From Hormiphora californensis (Eukaryota; Ctenophora; Tentaculata; Cydippida; Pleurobrachiidae), in NCBI GenBank assembly GCA_020137815.1, contig CM035354.1, forward strand, positions 2,123,495 to 2,187,494: a stretch of DNA of 64,000 nucleotides, given 5' to 3'. Positions 39,601-50,181 of the stretch are shown piece by piece. Below the pieces are notes generated by a model that had not been told where the DNA came from, searched no databases, and was given only the letters and a program-made list of their open reading frames with translations. Every line of letters begins with the position of its first letter. The first letter of the stretch is position 1. Both the position numbers and the translations under genes were made by a program.

Positions 39601-40662
39601 AACAAACACAGACAGCTTTGAAGTTTCGGACCTAATCCACATTTTCTCCCCATCCCTGCAGATGTCGGAGTATAAGAAACACCCGGCGTTGGCCCTAGAG
39701 TTGGTTATCCAATGTTATCTATGGTGCTCCTGCTGTCTCCTGTACTATGGGGTTAACTACGGGTGGGGATCTTTTGGGGCCACCCCGTATGTCAGTTACC
39801 TTCTTGCAGGTATAGAAAGTGATTATAAAAACTAGCATTCTTGTCCTGTTATAACAACAGATTTGAGAATCTGATCACACACTGATCCATACTCCTCAGC
39901 TGGAAGTGAGATTGTCGCCTACATTTTCCTGGTACTTTTCATAAAATTCTTTGGTCGAAGAAACACCCTCGCCGTATTCCCTGATGGCCTCCTCAGCCTG
40001 CTTCCTACTCAGTGTTATACCCTGGCAATGGACTGAATCATGGAGTTTAGATCGTCTCCTGGCTCTAATTGTCATTATTTGGATCGCCCTCGCATTTGCA
40101 CTTCTCTTCCTCTACCTGGGCGAACTGGCACCCACCTCTCTAAGAGGGTTCACCTTGGCTCTCTGTGGACTTCTCGCTCGACTTTGTAAGTGAATAATAA
40201 CAAATTACAGGGGTGCATTTATTCTAGTTTCAAACCTATTTCATGTTGATGAATGATGTACTATACTTTTATGAAGATATCTCCAACTTTACAATCTTCT
40301 ATTTCAGCCGCCTTTAGTGGGCCCTATTTCGCCAACTCTTCGGGGTCAGGGAAACTGATTTGTGCCTCTGTTATGGCAGCAGTGGGAGCTGGCCTCACTT
40401 TCTTCCTGCCAGAGACGAGGGGTCTACCAATACCTGCCGAGGCAGCGGACGTGAGCGAGCGAAGAAAATCACAGTACGTAAACCACACATCAATTGTATA
40501 TATGCAGTGTCAATAACATACCATGATCCATGAAGTCCACTTGAAGTCGTGTTTCAATTTTAATTTTCAGACCTATCATGTTGCTTTGTTTTCAGGGGTC
40601 TGAGAGTGCACGATGAACGATGGACGACAATCTACGAGAATCACAGAGTTGACAAGGTGTGA
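36605..40662 (+). CDS. SLC22-family transporter (MFS), nine exons, one frameshift
   Basis: Exons are 36605-36827, 37040-37213, 37349-37507, 37792-37996, 39309-39459, 39662-39809, 39900-40185, 40308-40473 and 40596-40662 (stop TGA). SLC22 proteins are plasma-membrane carriers of organic cations, anions or carnitine. Hallmarks in order are a cysteine-containing loop after helix 1, VEWDLICD, DMIGRRRV (MFS loop 2-3 motif), PDSPR, FGRRNTL, GELAPTSLRG and LPETRG. Phases are continuous except in exon 39900-40185. There the frame after GRRNTLAV runs into a stop, but the frame one base on continues correctly (helix 8-9, then GELAPTSLRG). Dropping one base near 39,975-39,981 gives about 525 codons, normal for the family. 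Either the allele is broken or the assembly has an indel. The substrate is unknown. Confidence 0.92.
38149..39180. mobile_element. 1-kb palindromic element in SLC22 intron with hammerhead-like cores
   Basis: The arms mirror each other from ATATATTGTTAG to its complement, with the centre near an A-rich stretch at 38,640-38,700. Each arm contains a core reading CTGAAGA, a GGCG/CGCC hairpin and GAAAC (39,084-39,108 on plus, 38,221-38,245 on minus). This is the conserved catalytic arrangement of hammerhead ribozymes. Such motifs are known from Penelope-like elements and retrozymes. No coding frame was seen. It lies in the intron between exons 37792-37996 and 39309. Confidence 0.8.
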
Positions 40663-41418
40663 GAAACTGTTACCATGGAAACTGTTACCATGGAGCTGAG
40701 TCTGTTACCATGGAAATGAGTATGTTACCATGGAGCTGAGTCTGTAGAGTTTGTGTTTTTACTCAGGGACAATGCATGCATGATATTGGCACAGAAGTTT
40801 ATCTATGTTGACATTTGAATCCCGTTAAATTTTATAAAAAGTTCGTGTTTCACTAATTGCTATATAACTAAGTCATAACATCAAACTTTGCCGTACAGAA
40901 ATTTTCATCAATGTAAACGTTGAATTTGATTAGTAAATTAACCCATAGGGGCCTCACAAACAACTTCATGTCCCTCGTGACAATGCCGGTGGTACTGCCA
41001 TCTCCAGCTGTTGTTGTTCTTTGCCAGGCCATGTATGGTTATGTGTTCCGATTGTGTGTAATCCAGTGCTCTATGCTCTATTTCTATCCCTGGTCTCCCC
41101 GGGTTTATTGTAGTTGGACACTTTCCAAATCCAATAGAGAGAGCTCAGTTAAAGATTGTTCTGTGTGGAGAGAGAATAGAAAGAAAGTTTTCCGAGTTGA
41201 GGGAGGGAGAGAGGAAAAATAACTGAGAAGGGTTGTACGTGTAGCGGCCAGCTTGACCAATGCTCCATTGCTCTCCCTCCATTATTTTCCTAGATAGCAG
41301 ACAGTCTTTCCTTTTCTTTCTCCTTTATAGATTCCAAAGTTGTGTTAACCGTTGTCTTTCCTATATATCTAAATCCCTCCTTCCCTCCTTCCCTTATTAT
41401 AGTAGAGAATATAATGCA
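40663..41418. other. SLC22 3' flank with GTTACCATGG repeats
   Basis: Four to five spaced CTGTTACCATGGA units follow the stop codon. The open frame at 40,920-41,222 resembles no known family and lacks coding hallmarks. Confidence 0.5.
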
Positions 41419-44400
41419 ATGCGTTTGATTCTGGTACTTTACCTTTCGGCAGCTGTCTTGTGGCAATCGTCTAATAGTGCAGGTTCGTTAAATGATCGTC
41501 TGTCAGAGTATTGGCGGAGCGTGTGAGAACAGTGGTCAGGCCTGACATATAATCGTTAAATAATTGTTGTCTAAATCAATATTTCATTGAGATCAAGTTG
41601 GTCATTACATAGTTGATCATCCAAAAAACCAATTTACATTTTACTATCGGATCACATGTCACACACATTCCAATGGACGGCTTGGTAGTCCCCGTCCTAC
41701 AACCTCGGGCGGTTCAGATTCCCCTACCCCAAGAGTAGAAGGATCAGTATACTCCATTTTTTTTCAACTGTTCACCCCCCAAAGTCGTGCGCGGAATTGT
41801 TTTGCGCGTTTATCACATGTTAACGTATAGCACGCGCCACCGAAATTCTAATTTTTATTAAATTTCAGTTTTTGGGTGAACAGTTGAAAAAAAATGGACT
41901 ATATTCAAGCACGGGGATAGGGAATGAATTTTTTTCTAGATTTGCGATCGGCACGATCGCCCCAGTTTCTAGTACTATGTAATACTAAATTATCTGTAAT
42001 TTATCGAGGGACTCTGGTGAGAATTCTCGACAGATGATATGTTAATCTTCTGGAGCTCTTTTACAATAGAAACAAGCATTTTCGTTAACTCAAAGTTTCA
42101 CAGTCGGGACGAATTGATGATCAATTGTAAAGTATAGCCAATTGATAATGATACCAACTCTCTCTCAGATTGGATAGCTGTTAAGCGGGATAATGAGCAT
42201 ATACCCTGGGACCTGGAGGAAACACCTCTCCAGATAACAACGGACTCTACACTGGGTAGTGATGAGAAGATCTGGGTACAGTTACGCGACAAGGACGGCA
42301 CCTGGATTAGTAGTTTGGGCTTGCTGTTCTCCTCCCCAATGCAGTATTGGATATACCACTGTGGGGATTGGACTAATATACAACCCCCGGTGGAGGTGGA
42401 TAAGATCTGGACAATAACCAAGACAGATACCGCCCTCATCATCACATGTAATAATGTTGAAGTGGTTAACTACCTGTTCACAGATAGTTCAAAGAGCAGC
42501 TGTGTTTCAATGTTGGATGGTGATGTTGTGGAGCAGATCACGTTTGGCAGTAAAAAGGATACAGCATCTGACTTCTATAGAGGCGCCCGAGGTAAGAATG
42601 ATCAATTCAATTTATACCACGTGTACCCAGCATTCCAGCGTGTATAAGCTGTACACGTACTAGCCAGTAGCCTGATAAGGATTAGGGAAGGTAGAAGGTA
42701 CTACTGAATTCGAGGACAAGTCTACCAGTATAATAACTAGTCTTGTTTAACTAAAAATCGAGTTTAATTTTGTTAACCAATTGCCAGATCCTTGATAAAA
42801 CTTAAATTCTCTCAGATTGGACAGCTGTAAAGCTGAATGTGAGTATACCCTGGGACATGGAGGGAACACCTCTCCGGATAAAGACTGATTCTACACTGGG
42901 TAGTGGTGATAAGATCAAGGTGAAAGTGTACGAAAAGGACGGCAGCTTTATAACTGGTGTGGGTGTGAAGTTCTCCTCCCCAATGCAGTATTCGATAGGC
43001 CACTGCACCAGCAGCAGCTGGAAAGACCTGCCAGTACAACCCCCGGTTGAGGTGGATAAGATATGGACGATAACAAAAACAGATACTGCCCTCATCATCA
43101 CATGTAATGCTGTTGAGGTGCTGAACTTCCTGTTTGCAGATAGTTCCGAGATTGACTGTGCTTCAAAGTTGGGTGGTGATGTAGGGCAGATCCTGTTTAG
43201 CAGTAATCTGGACACAGCATCTGACTTCTATAACGGCGCTCCAGGTAAGAATGATCGATTCAATTTATACCGTGTATTCAGCATTCTAACGTGTACTGCG
43301 CATTATATGATGGTTGCAGCTTGGGTAACATGAGTCATGGTCTTTGTGGGTAAAATCAAATACTGTGTAATGAACCTTCTCCATTCATCACCAGATTGTC
43401 CTGCATTTACGGTTGAGGGATCAACACAAGGAAGCTGGACTGCCTCACCAACAGGGACAACTGCCATCATCGAATGTCATACTACCACTCATACCCTTGT
43501 CGGAAGTGCAACACTTTTTTGTCAGCAGGACGGATCATGGTCAAGTGATGTACCACAGTGTGATGAAATTGGTAAGTGATAGTAATTCACTAGAGTCTCG
43601 AAGCTTTACTTGATACTTGGTTAGGAGTTTGGTAGTTCAATTTCCAGTTCCTTGATAAACTTTTATCGGTGTCATGGTATAGTGGCTAGTACACTCGTCT
43701 TCCACGCATTAGGTCCCGGGATCGTATCCCTTATTTCGAACCTAGTGTAGAAGCCGTCTAGTCTACCAAGCTATGATTAAATTAGTAGCTGGGTAGCGAC
43801 TAGCTATTTGAAACACCCCCTTGACAGGCCAGCAGGTTCACCAGATTTGGATTTTTAGACATCAGTGGGCTAGTCAGAACTCATGCCAAGCCCACTGATG
43901 TCTAAAAAACCAAATCTGGTGCACCTGCTGGCCTGTAGAGGGGGTGTTTCAAATTAGCCGCCATTTCAAATAGCCAGTCGCTACCCTATAATAGGGCTTA
44001 CCCTGGATAACATCCCGGTGTGGTTTCAATTCATACCGTGTACTACTCAGCATACCAGCTTGTATACTCCACATTTTGTAAATCAATTGCCAGACTTCGA
44101 TTTTCTTAGGTTGGAATGCTTTTGAGCCGGGTGTCAACATACCCTGGGACATGGAGGGAACACCTCTCCAGATAAAGACAGACTCTACACTGGGCAGTGG
44201 TGAGAAGATCTGGGTGAAGGTGTACGACCAGGACAACAGCTATATCGGTAGTGTGGGTGTGGAGTTCTCCTCTCCAATGCAGTACAAGATAGGCGGGTGC
44301 ATGACCAGCTACACCGACCTACCAGTACAAACCCCGGTGGAGGTGGAAACGATCTGGACAATTACCAAAACAGATACTGCCCTCATCATCACATGTAATA

Positions 44401-45029
44401 ATGTGGAGGTACTGAACTACCAGTTCGCAGATAGCGGAGAGAGCCTCTGTGTTTCAAGGTGGGCTGGTGATGTTGTGGAGCAGATCGAGTTTAGCAGTAT
44501 CTGGGACACAGCATCTGACTTCTACAGAGCAGGTAAGGGTCTAAATGTAGGTAATCCAAAAAAGTGCTGCAGGCAAGAATGAAACTTAATTTATACCGTG
44601 TACACATCATTCCAGCTTGTACTGCAAATTTTATGGGGGTTGGGTCATATGAATCACGGTGTTTGGTTACCGCTATTGGGTAACCGCACTTAGAACCCTA
44701 AACAGCATTTTTTCGGCTCCTAGACCCCTGTCTCTCACAGAGTTATATATTAGTGACTACTAGCGAGGGACAGCCTGTCAGTGTCAACCCAATATGTCAA
44801 AATTAAATCGCGTGTAATGATTCGAACTCAAACCTTCTCCATTCAGAACCAGTTGAGTGTCCAGCATTTACGGTTGAGGGATCGACACAAGGATGCTGGA
44901 CTGCCTCACCAACAGGGACAATTGCCATCATCGAATGTGCGGCCACTCATATCCTTGTCGGAAGTGCAACACTTATTTGTCAGCAGGACGGATCATGGTC
45001 AAGTGATGTACCACAGTGTGATGAAATCA
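41419..45029 (+). CDS. Secreted protein: three ~140-aa unassigned domains plus two sushi domains
   Basis: Exon 41419-41482 encodes a signal peptide (MRLILVLYLSAAVLW, cut near SNSAG) ending in phase 1. Phase-1 symmetrical exons follow: 42169-42591 (domain D1), 42816-43244 (D2), 43395-43571 (sushi/CCP), 44110-44532 (D3) and 44853-45029 (sushi/CCP). The D domains share IPWD, DSTLGS, FSSPMQY, VEV, IWTITKTDTALIITCN, EV, DTASDFYR and two conserved cysteines. They look like a beta-sandwich extracellular module, and I cannot name the family. The sushi domains carry CPAFTVEGSTQG, CQQDGSWSSDVPQC. The last donor (45,030) shows that more exons should follow, but none was recognised. The gene may be cut off by the insertions at 45.3-46.5 kb. 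Confidence 0.85.
43671..43741 (+). pseudogene. tRNA-like sequence (tRNA pseudogene or SINE head)
   Basis: It has an A-box-like TGGTATAGTGGCTAGTAC, an anticodon-region TCTTCCAC and a B-box-like GGGATCGTATCCC. The spacing resembles tRNA-Gly or tRNA-Glu, but the anticodon stem does not pair well. It lies in an intron of the sushi-domain gene, directly upstream of the palindrome at 43,791. A tRNA-derived SINE is as likely as a lone pseudogene. Confidence 0.5.
43791..43986. repeat. ~200-bp inverted repeat
   Basis: GGGTAGCGACTAGCTATTTG through AAATCTGG and AGACATCAGTGGGCT is mirrored from 43,890 to 43,986, with small gaps. It is intronic and non-coding. Confidence 0.85.
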
Positions 45030-45364
45030 GTAAGTATAGCGACATCTAGAAATGTAGAAATATATTCTCGTTGTCACCCCCACATGCAATGTGCTGTTTT
45101 GTTCAAACCTTTTTATCGGAGCACGGGGAGGGAGGGTCGAACAAGGCAAGCAATGTGGGGGTTTCAAAGAGAAAGGGGCCACGGTAGACAATAGACATAC
45201 AGATGTCATACCGTCATTTTATTTTATAAAATGTAGAAATACAGACGACAATAGGTATATTATATCAAATAAAAGTAGCTCGGAACTTTTATTTGGTAGC
45301 TGACAGGACAGACGTTTCAATAGAAATAGGTTGTAATTGTATTGTATACGATAACCCTATAAAG

Positions 45365-45692
45365 CCTACTCGCATTTGCACTTCTCTTTCTCTACCTGGG
45401 CGAACTGGCACCCACCTCTCTAAGAGGGTTCACCTTAGCTCTATGTGGACTTCTCGCTCGACTTTGTAAGTGTGTCTTAAATAACAAATTACAGGGGTGC
45501 ATTCATTCTAGTTTCAAACCTATTTCATGTTGATGAATGATGTACTATACTTTTATGAAGGTATCTCCAACTTTACAATCTTCTATTTCAGCCGCCTTTA
45601 GTGGGCCCTATTTCGCCAACTCTTCGGGATCAGGGAAACTGATTTGTGCCTCGGTTATGGCAGCAGTAGGAGCTGGCCTCACTTTCTTCCTA
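45365..45692 (+). pseudogene. Truncated duplicate of SLC22 exons with their intron
   Basis: This matches 40,086-40,410 almost base for base: the end of exon 39900-40185, the intervening intron, and the first half of exon 40308-40473 up to AGCTGGCCTCACTTTCTTCC. Because the intron is kept, it is a DNA-level duplication and not a retrocopy. It stops abruptly at GC-rich sequence at 45,693. Confidence 0.93.
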
Positions 45693-45952
45693 CGGCCGCC
45701 GGGGCTACGCCCCTGGACCCTGTTCATGGGGGGTTTCACCCCCCCCCCCCCCCAAACCCCCTTACCGGGACTGGCGCCCCAGGCCCCGGCCGGTTAGGGC
45801 ATCTCGTAGCCGGAGGCCATGAGCCGACCCTGGTAACGGGCAACGGCGCCCACTCAGATTGGCATACGTTGCAGGCCCCTTATAATATAATATATCGTTG
45901 CGGGGGTGCGCGCATGAGGGGGCTGCAGCGCATTCCAACCACTCAGACTGTA

Positions 45953-46482
45953 TAGTCCATTTTTTTTCAACTGTTCACCCCCCAAAGTCGTGCGCGGAAT
46001 TGTTTTGCGCGTTTATCACATGTTAACGTGTAGCGCGCGCAGCGTAAATTAAAATATCGCACGCGCACGAGTTGAGGGGTGAACAGTTGAATAAAAATGG
46101 ACTTTAAAGTCCATTTTTATTCAACTGTTCACCCTTCAACTCGTGCGCGTGCGTTATTTTAATTTACGCTGCGCGTGCTAAAGTCGGATTTTTTGAAACT
46201 GTCACCCCCCCTGAGTTTTCAAATTTCTTTAAATGACCATAAGTCCGGTTCCTGATGAGATAGAGACTTGAAATTTGGAGGTTATAAAGATCTTGCTAAG
46301 TTCTTCCGAACCTCCAAATTTCAAGTCTCTATCTTATCAGGAACCGGAGATATGACAAATTTGTTATTTCAGGGGGGTGACAGTTTCAAAAAATCCGACT
46401 TTACACGTTAACATGTGATAAACGCGCAAAACAATTCCGCGCACGACTTTGGGGGGTGAACAGTTGAAAAAAAATGGACTAT
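45953..46482. mobile_element. Nested MITE cluster (two family A copies, one family B inside)
   Basis: Two family A elements sit head to head (45,953-46,104 and 46,107-46,482), meeting at GGACTTTAAAGTCC. The second is split by a family B element (46,181-46,401). TA at both junctions of the inner element and at the outer ends marks TA target duplications. The inner insertion interrupts the GCGTGC|CACGTTAAC region that is intact in the first copy. Confidence 0.9.
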
Positions 46483-47489
46483 AAAAAAGTGGCGCCGTCT
46501 GAGTGGTCTTTTTTTACTATTTTTTTAAAATAGTGGAAGCTCTTACGGTAATTCCCACGCACCGTGGGAACATTTCCCACGCCGCGCCCTGTTTTCCCAC
46601 GCTTTGCTTTCACCCCGCAAAGAATTATCGCGCGTGACGTCTAAAGTTTTGAGGATGCAGTTGTTAACAATTTGGGTAGCGCCGCGAGCATCAGAGCACA
46701 GCAGCAGCAGGTCACTGAGCATTTCGGTACTATCACACTGCACAGTGCACACACATGACACATTGCACCAATGGATTGCATCATTGGCGTTGGAACATCA
46801 ATGAGGAACAGTTCGGTGGAAGGGAAACCAGGCCAAGAGTGCTGTCATGGCTGTAACCAGCCCCAGCGTCGTCTAATTACAACGATAAAGTATGAAAGTT
46901 TTACCCTTCGCCGAAACATTCCTAATTGATATATTGGGTACAAAATGAATATTCTTTAATTAGATGGATTTATAACAAAATGAACGCAAAATTCTAAGAA
47001 GACAGATCACAAACAATTGTTATCTTTCTGGACACTACTTATCGATCACAATATATGTAATATTCTCAAAATGATAAAGAGTTTGGTTTTGTTCAAACCC
47101 TAGAACATGGTAAAAAGAGTTCGTGATATCCTAATCTAACGATAATTATAGTCCTATAAATCTCAATTTACAGCAGCATCTTGTAGGGAATGCGGACAGT
47201 GACACCTCCGTGTCTAACTTTAGTAGACGTGTCCGATGTCCGTACCGTAGTTAGTCGAATTCCGTTATATTATTATGGGATAACGGCTGATTCCAGGCAT
47301 CGATCTTAGATACACATATCTTGTAGATGGGATAATATTAATCGTCTAGAGAGGGTGTTGTAACCAGCTGTACTCGACAGAATCCTGGGAGGGGGAGGGA
47401 ATGTTAGTCAAAAGTGCGTCCAGGACCATGCTCCTTTTATAATTTGGTTTATCGACTATTCAAAAAGACAACCGTCTAGCTGAGAAAGA

Positions 47490-49172
47490 GACACAAATAA
47501 TCTCTTCTGAGAAGGGATGATTTCAGCCTTCTCCGCTTCCTTCCTTATCTTAATGTGTCACATGGGGTGGGCCTCTATCAGAATCGATAATTTTGTACCT
47601 CTCATCTGGCCGGGATCCGAAGTGGCGGGGCAACTTTAATGTGGTTTGAATGGGAGCCTCTCTCATTATCTCTAGTGGTCGGTCGTGGGTACAGTTAGTC
47701 AGGACCTACAAGGAGAGCTGTTATTACATTGCCTTGTTCGACGCTAAAAAGGTTTGAACAAAACAATTATTACATATCTAGGTATGTATGATTGTGTAAA
47801 AATTCCCTTTTATTTCCTCTCCTGAATTCTCCTCGACAATGTTCTTAATTCTTATGTTACATTTGATCGCGGCGTGGTGAAGCAGGGTGGAACAAGACAA
47901 TCAGGTTCAGTACTCACCAGCTACACTGAGCACTGTATCCTTAGGGATAATCTCAGTCGCCACTGCAGGACTACTCAACACCCTGATACAGCCCTGGAGT
48001 GTGTCGCTACCTCCCTGAATGAAGAATGGTGATGCCAAGAGCCTGCCGAACTATTGTCACCGTCACTATTTGTTCGTAATGTAGAGTTTTACTGATCGTC
48101 AAACCTAGAGGAGGAACAGGGTTTAGAGAGATCTGCATTCGGTATCAGGGGAGTGTGAGCAGGTTGTTATGTTCTGAGTTCTGACCCTCCTAAAAATTTG
48201 TAAACACACACAACAAGAATCCCATTCAAAAGAAAGACTATGAAACCGGGCACTAAACGCTGCTCCATCTCTCCATCTCTCCATCTCTCCATCTCTCCAT
48301 CTCTCCATCTCTCCATCTCTCCATCTCTCCATCTCTCCATCTCTCCATCTCTCCATCTCTCCATCTCTCCATCTCTCCATCTCTCCATCTCTCCATCTCT
48401 CCATCTCTCCATCTCTCCATCTCTCCATCTCTCCATCTCTCCATCTCTCCATCTCTCCATCTCTCCATCTCTCCATCTCTCCATCTCTCCATCTCTCCAT
48501 CTCTCCATCTCTCCATCTCTCCATCTCTCCATCTCTCCATCTCTCCATCTCTCCATCTCTCCATCTCTCCATCTCTCCATCTCTCCATCTCTCCATCTCT
48601 CCATCTCTCCATCTCTCCATCTCTCCATCTCTCCATCTCTCCATCTCTCCATCTCTCCATCTCTCCATCTCTCCATCTCTCCATCTCTCCATCTCTCCAT
48701 CTCTCCATCTCTCCATCTCTCCATCTCTCCATCTCTCCATCTCTCCATCTCTCCATCTCCATCTCTATCTCTAATAATTCTCCCTCCCTACTCACGGCGG
48801 AGTAACTTTTCAGCTACTATAGTGTAACTTAGCCTACAGTGCAACAAGGTCGAACAAGGCAAGGCAGGGGGGGGGGTGATTTGATCGATACTGGAACTGG
48901 TAAGAGATTATAGCAAGTAGCAACGTGTGATCTGAAACTTACTCATGAGTGGTAAGTGCACTGCTATCTCCATCCCCGATATTAAAGAGCATCTCCAGCT
49001 CTGCATCGGATGGGGGCACTGGACAAGAGTGGCATTCATTACAGTTAGTCGGACCCTATTCTTGCATTGTCGTAGTATGCTGCCTGTTCGAATGATAGGC
49101 CACTAACGGGAACATCGTTTATTGCAGGGACAACGTCACCCGACCGGAGACGGCCATCTTGGTATATTAGAC
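47490..49172 (-). pseudogene. Degraded multi-PDZ gene fragment
   Basis: On the minus strand, 49,172 to 49,043 reads GLIYQDGRLRSGDVVPAIND, then FEQA, and after a one-base shift ILRQCKNRVRLTV. This is the second half of a PDZ domain. 49,018-48,943 encodes a linker (PPSDAELEMLFNIGDGDSS). 48,014-47,918 encodes GGSDTLQGCIRVLSSPAV then IIPKDTVLSVAG, the first half of another PDZ. 47,705 downward gives VLTNCTHDRPLEIMREAPIQ, its second half, and a tail that needs a further shift. Acceptors and donors remain, but phases clash, the first intron is only 24 bases, and stops interrupt it. The source was probably a multi-PDZ scaffold gene elsewhere. Confidence 0.75.
48262..48763. repeat. (CTCCATCT)n microsatellite, ~62 copies
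   Basis: About 500 bases of a nearly perfect 8-bp repeat. Because 8 is not divisible by 3, every frame is open with an 8-residue period (ISPSLHLS or RDGEMERW), giving several spurious long frames. It lies between PDZ fragments in the pseudogene. Confidence 0.97.
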
Positions 49173-50181
49173 CTGGGGGAAGAGGTGAGGTCAGTGAAGA
49201 CTAGATCTGGTGAAGAGAGGATCAGGACCTGGTGATGGATATGTAATCAATAAACCTGGGTTTATATGTAGCGGGTCACCTGCGAGGGTGATTCGCTGCA
49301 CCATATACTGCCCGACCTGCGAAGCAGGGAGGGTGGTACATGGTGTAAAACCCTACCAAAGGGAGGGGTCCATTATTCATACTTTGTATAAGCAAGGATT
49401 TGTTGATTATAAGTTTCCAGTGGAAAACCCCAACGGGGCACCTACCTATTCTATAATCTAGTGTGTGATCAGGTTACATAGTACCAATGGTACCGTACCA
49501 TTCGATCTAGTCTCTCTGTAGGGCCGTATCTTCACAGTTAGGAATCTTTTCTTGACATTTTTGTAGATTCTCAGTGCTCCTTCGTGAGACATAGGGACGG
49601 CAATCGTGGGTGTCCGGGTGTCTGCGAGGCCAAAAAACCGGAGAAAGAAAAGAAAAATGGAAAAAAAACAAAAAGAATGGTGCTCCAATCCCAATTTACG
49701 ATTACTACAGAGTACAGAAGGGCAATTCTTTACCTTGTGTTACCTGTTAGGAGGTGATCATCAGCAGCTACAGCCTGCAGACCCATTTGAATGTCTTTCT
49801 TTTATGTAGGGAAACGACGAATCAAAGAAGCTTTGTAAAAACTGAATCGAAGAAACGATAAATTTGAGAAATCTACGCGCAGTCCAGATGTTTTGTCAGC
49901 ACTGTATATGCTTTCGGCGTGGGAAAAATGCGCGCGGCGTGAGAATTTCCCACGCTCGTGGGAATTACCGTAAGAGCTTCCACTAAAAATTTTAATTGTG
50001 ATTTTGACACGATTTTGAGCCGCGCGTATTCGACTACGCGCGGCACATTATTTGCGCGTGCCATTCCTTACTGAATTTGATGATTTTGAGTTCAAATATA
50101 TGAGTTCAAATAACTTGATTTTGTTGAAGGATCAGTCTCGAACCAGCGCTTTTCCTTTGCGTCTTGTCGGGGAACAATTAA

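Larger units (their letters stand above)
46533..49983. mobile_element. Candidate 3.45-kb TIR element containing PDZ-gene fragments
   Basis: The left end begins GTGGAAGCTCTTACGGTAAT and the right end carries its inverted copy. Similarity extends roughly 55-75 bp inward (CCCACG, CACGCCGCGC and TTTTCCCACG blocks). TA flanks both ends. No transposase was recognised. The interior holds broken PDZ exons on the minus strand and an 8-bp microsatellite. A gene-capturing (Pack-type) non-autonomous transposon fits. Two unrelated single-ended insertions remain possible. Confidence 0.55.

Noticed and set aside
39975-39997. A 23-base GT-AG segment in the SLC22 exon as a mini-intron that could repair the frame
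   Set aside because: Removing it leads to a different stop codon, and the length is below known intron sizes. A one-base indel explains the data better.
40920-41222. 100-residue frame after the SLC22 stop
   Set aside because: No domain similarity, and Arg/Glu-rich end from GA-rich DNA. Not supported.
43671-43741. Functional tRNA gene
   Set aside because: A- and B-box motifs are visible but the anticodon stem does not pair, so it is annotated as a pseudogene or SINE head.
45365-45692. SLC22 fragment as a processed retrocopy
   Set aside because: It retains the intron, so it is a DNA duplication.
48123-48827. Overlapping 180-205-residue frames on both strands
   Set aside because: They come from the 8-bp repeat, which is stop-free in every frame, and have no domain outside it.
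49210-49461. 83-residue open frame
   Set aside because: No recognisable family or domain, on the strand opposite to the PDZ fragments. Cannot be supported as a gene.
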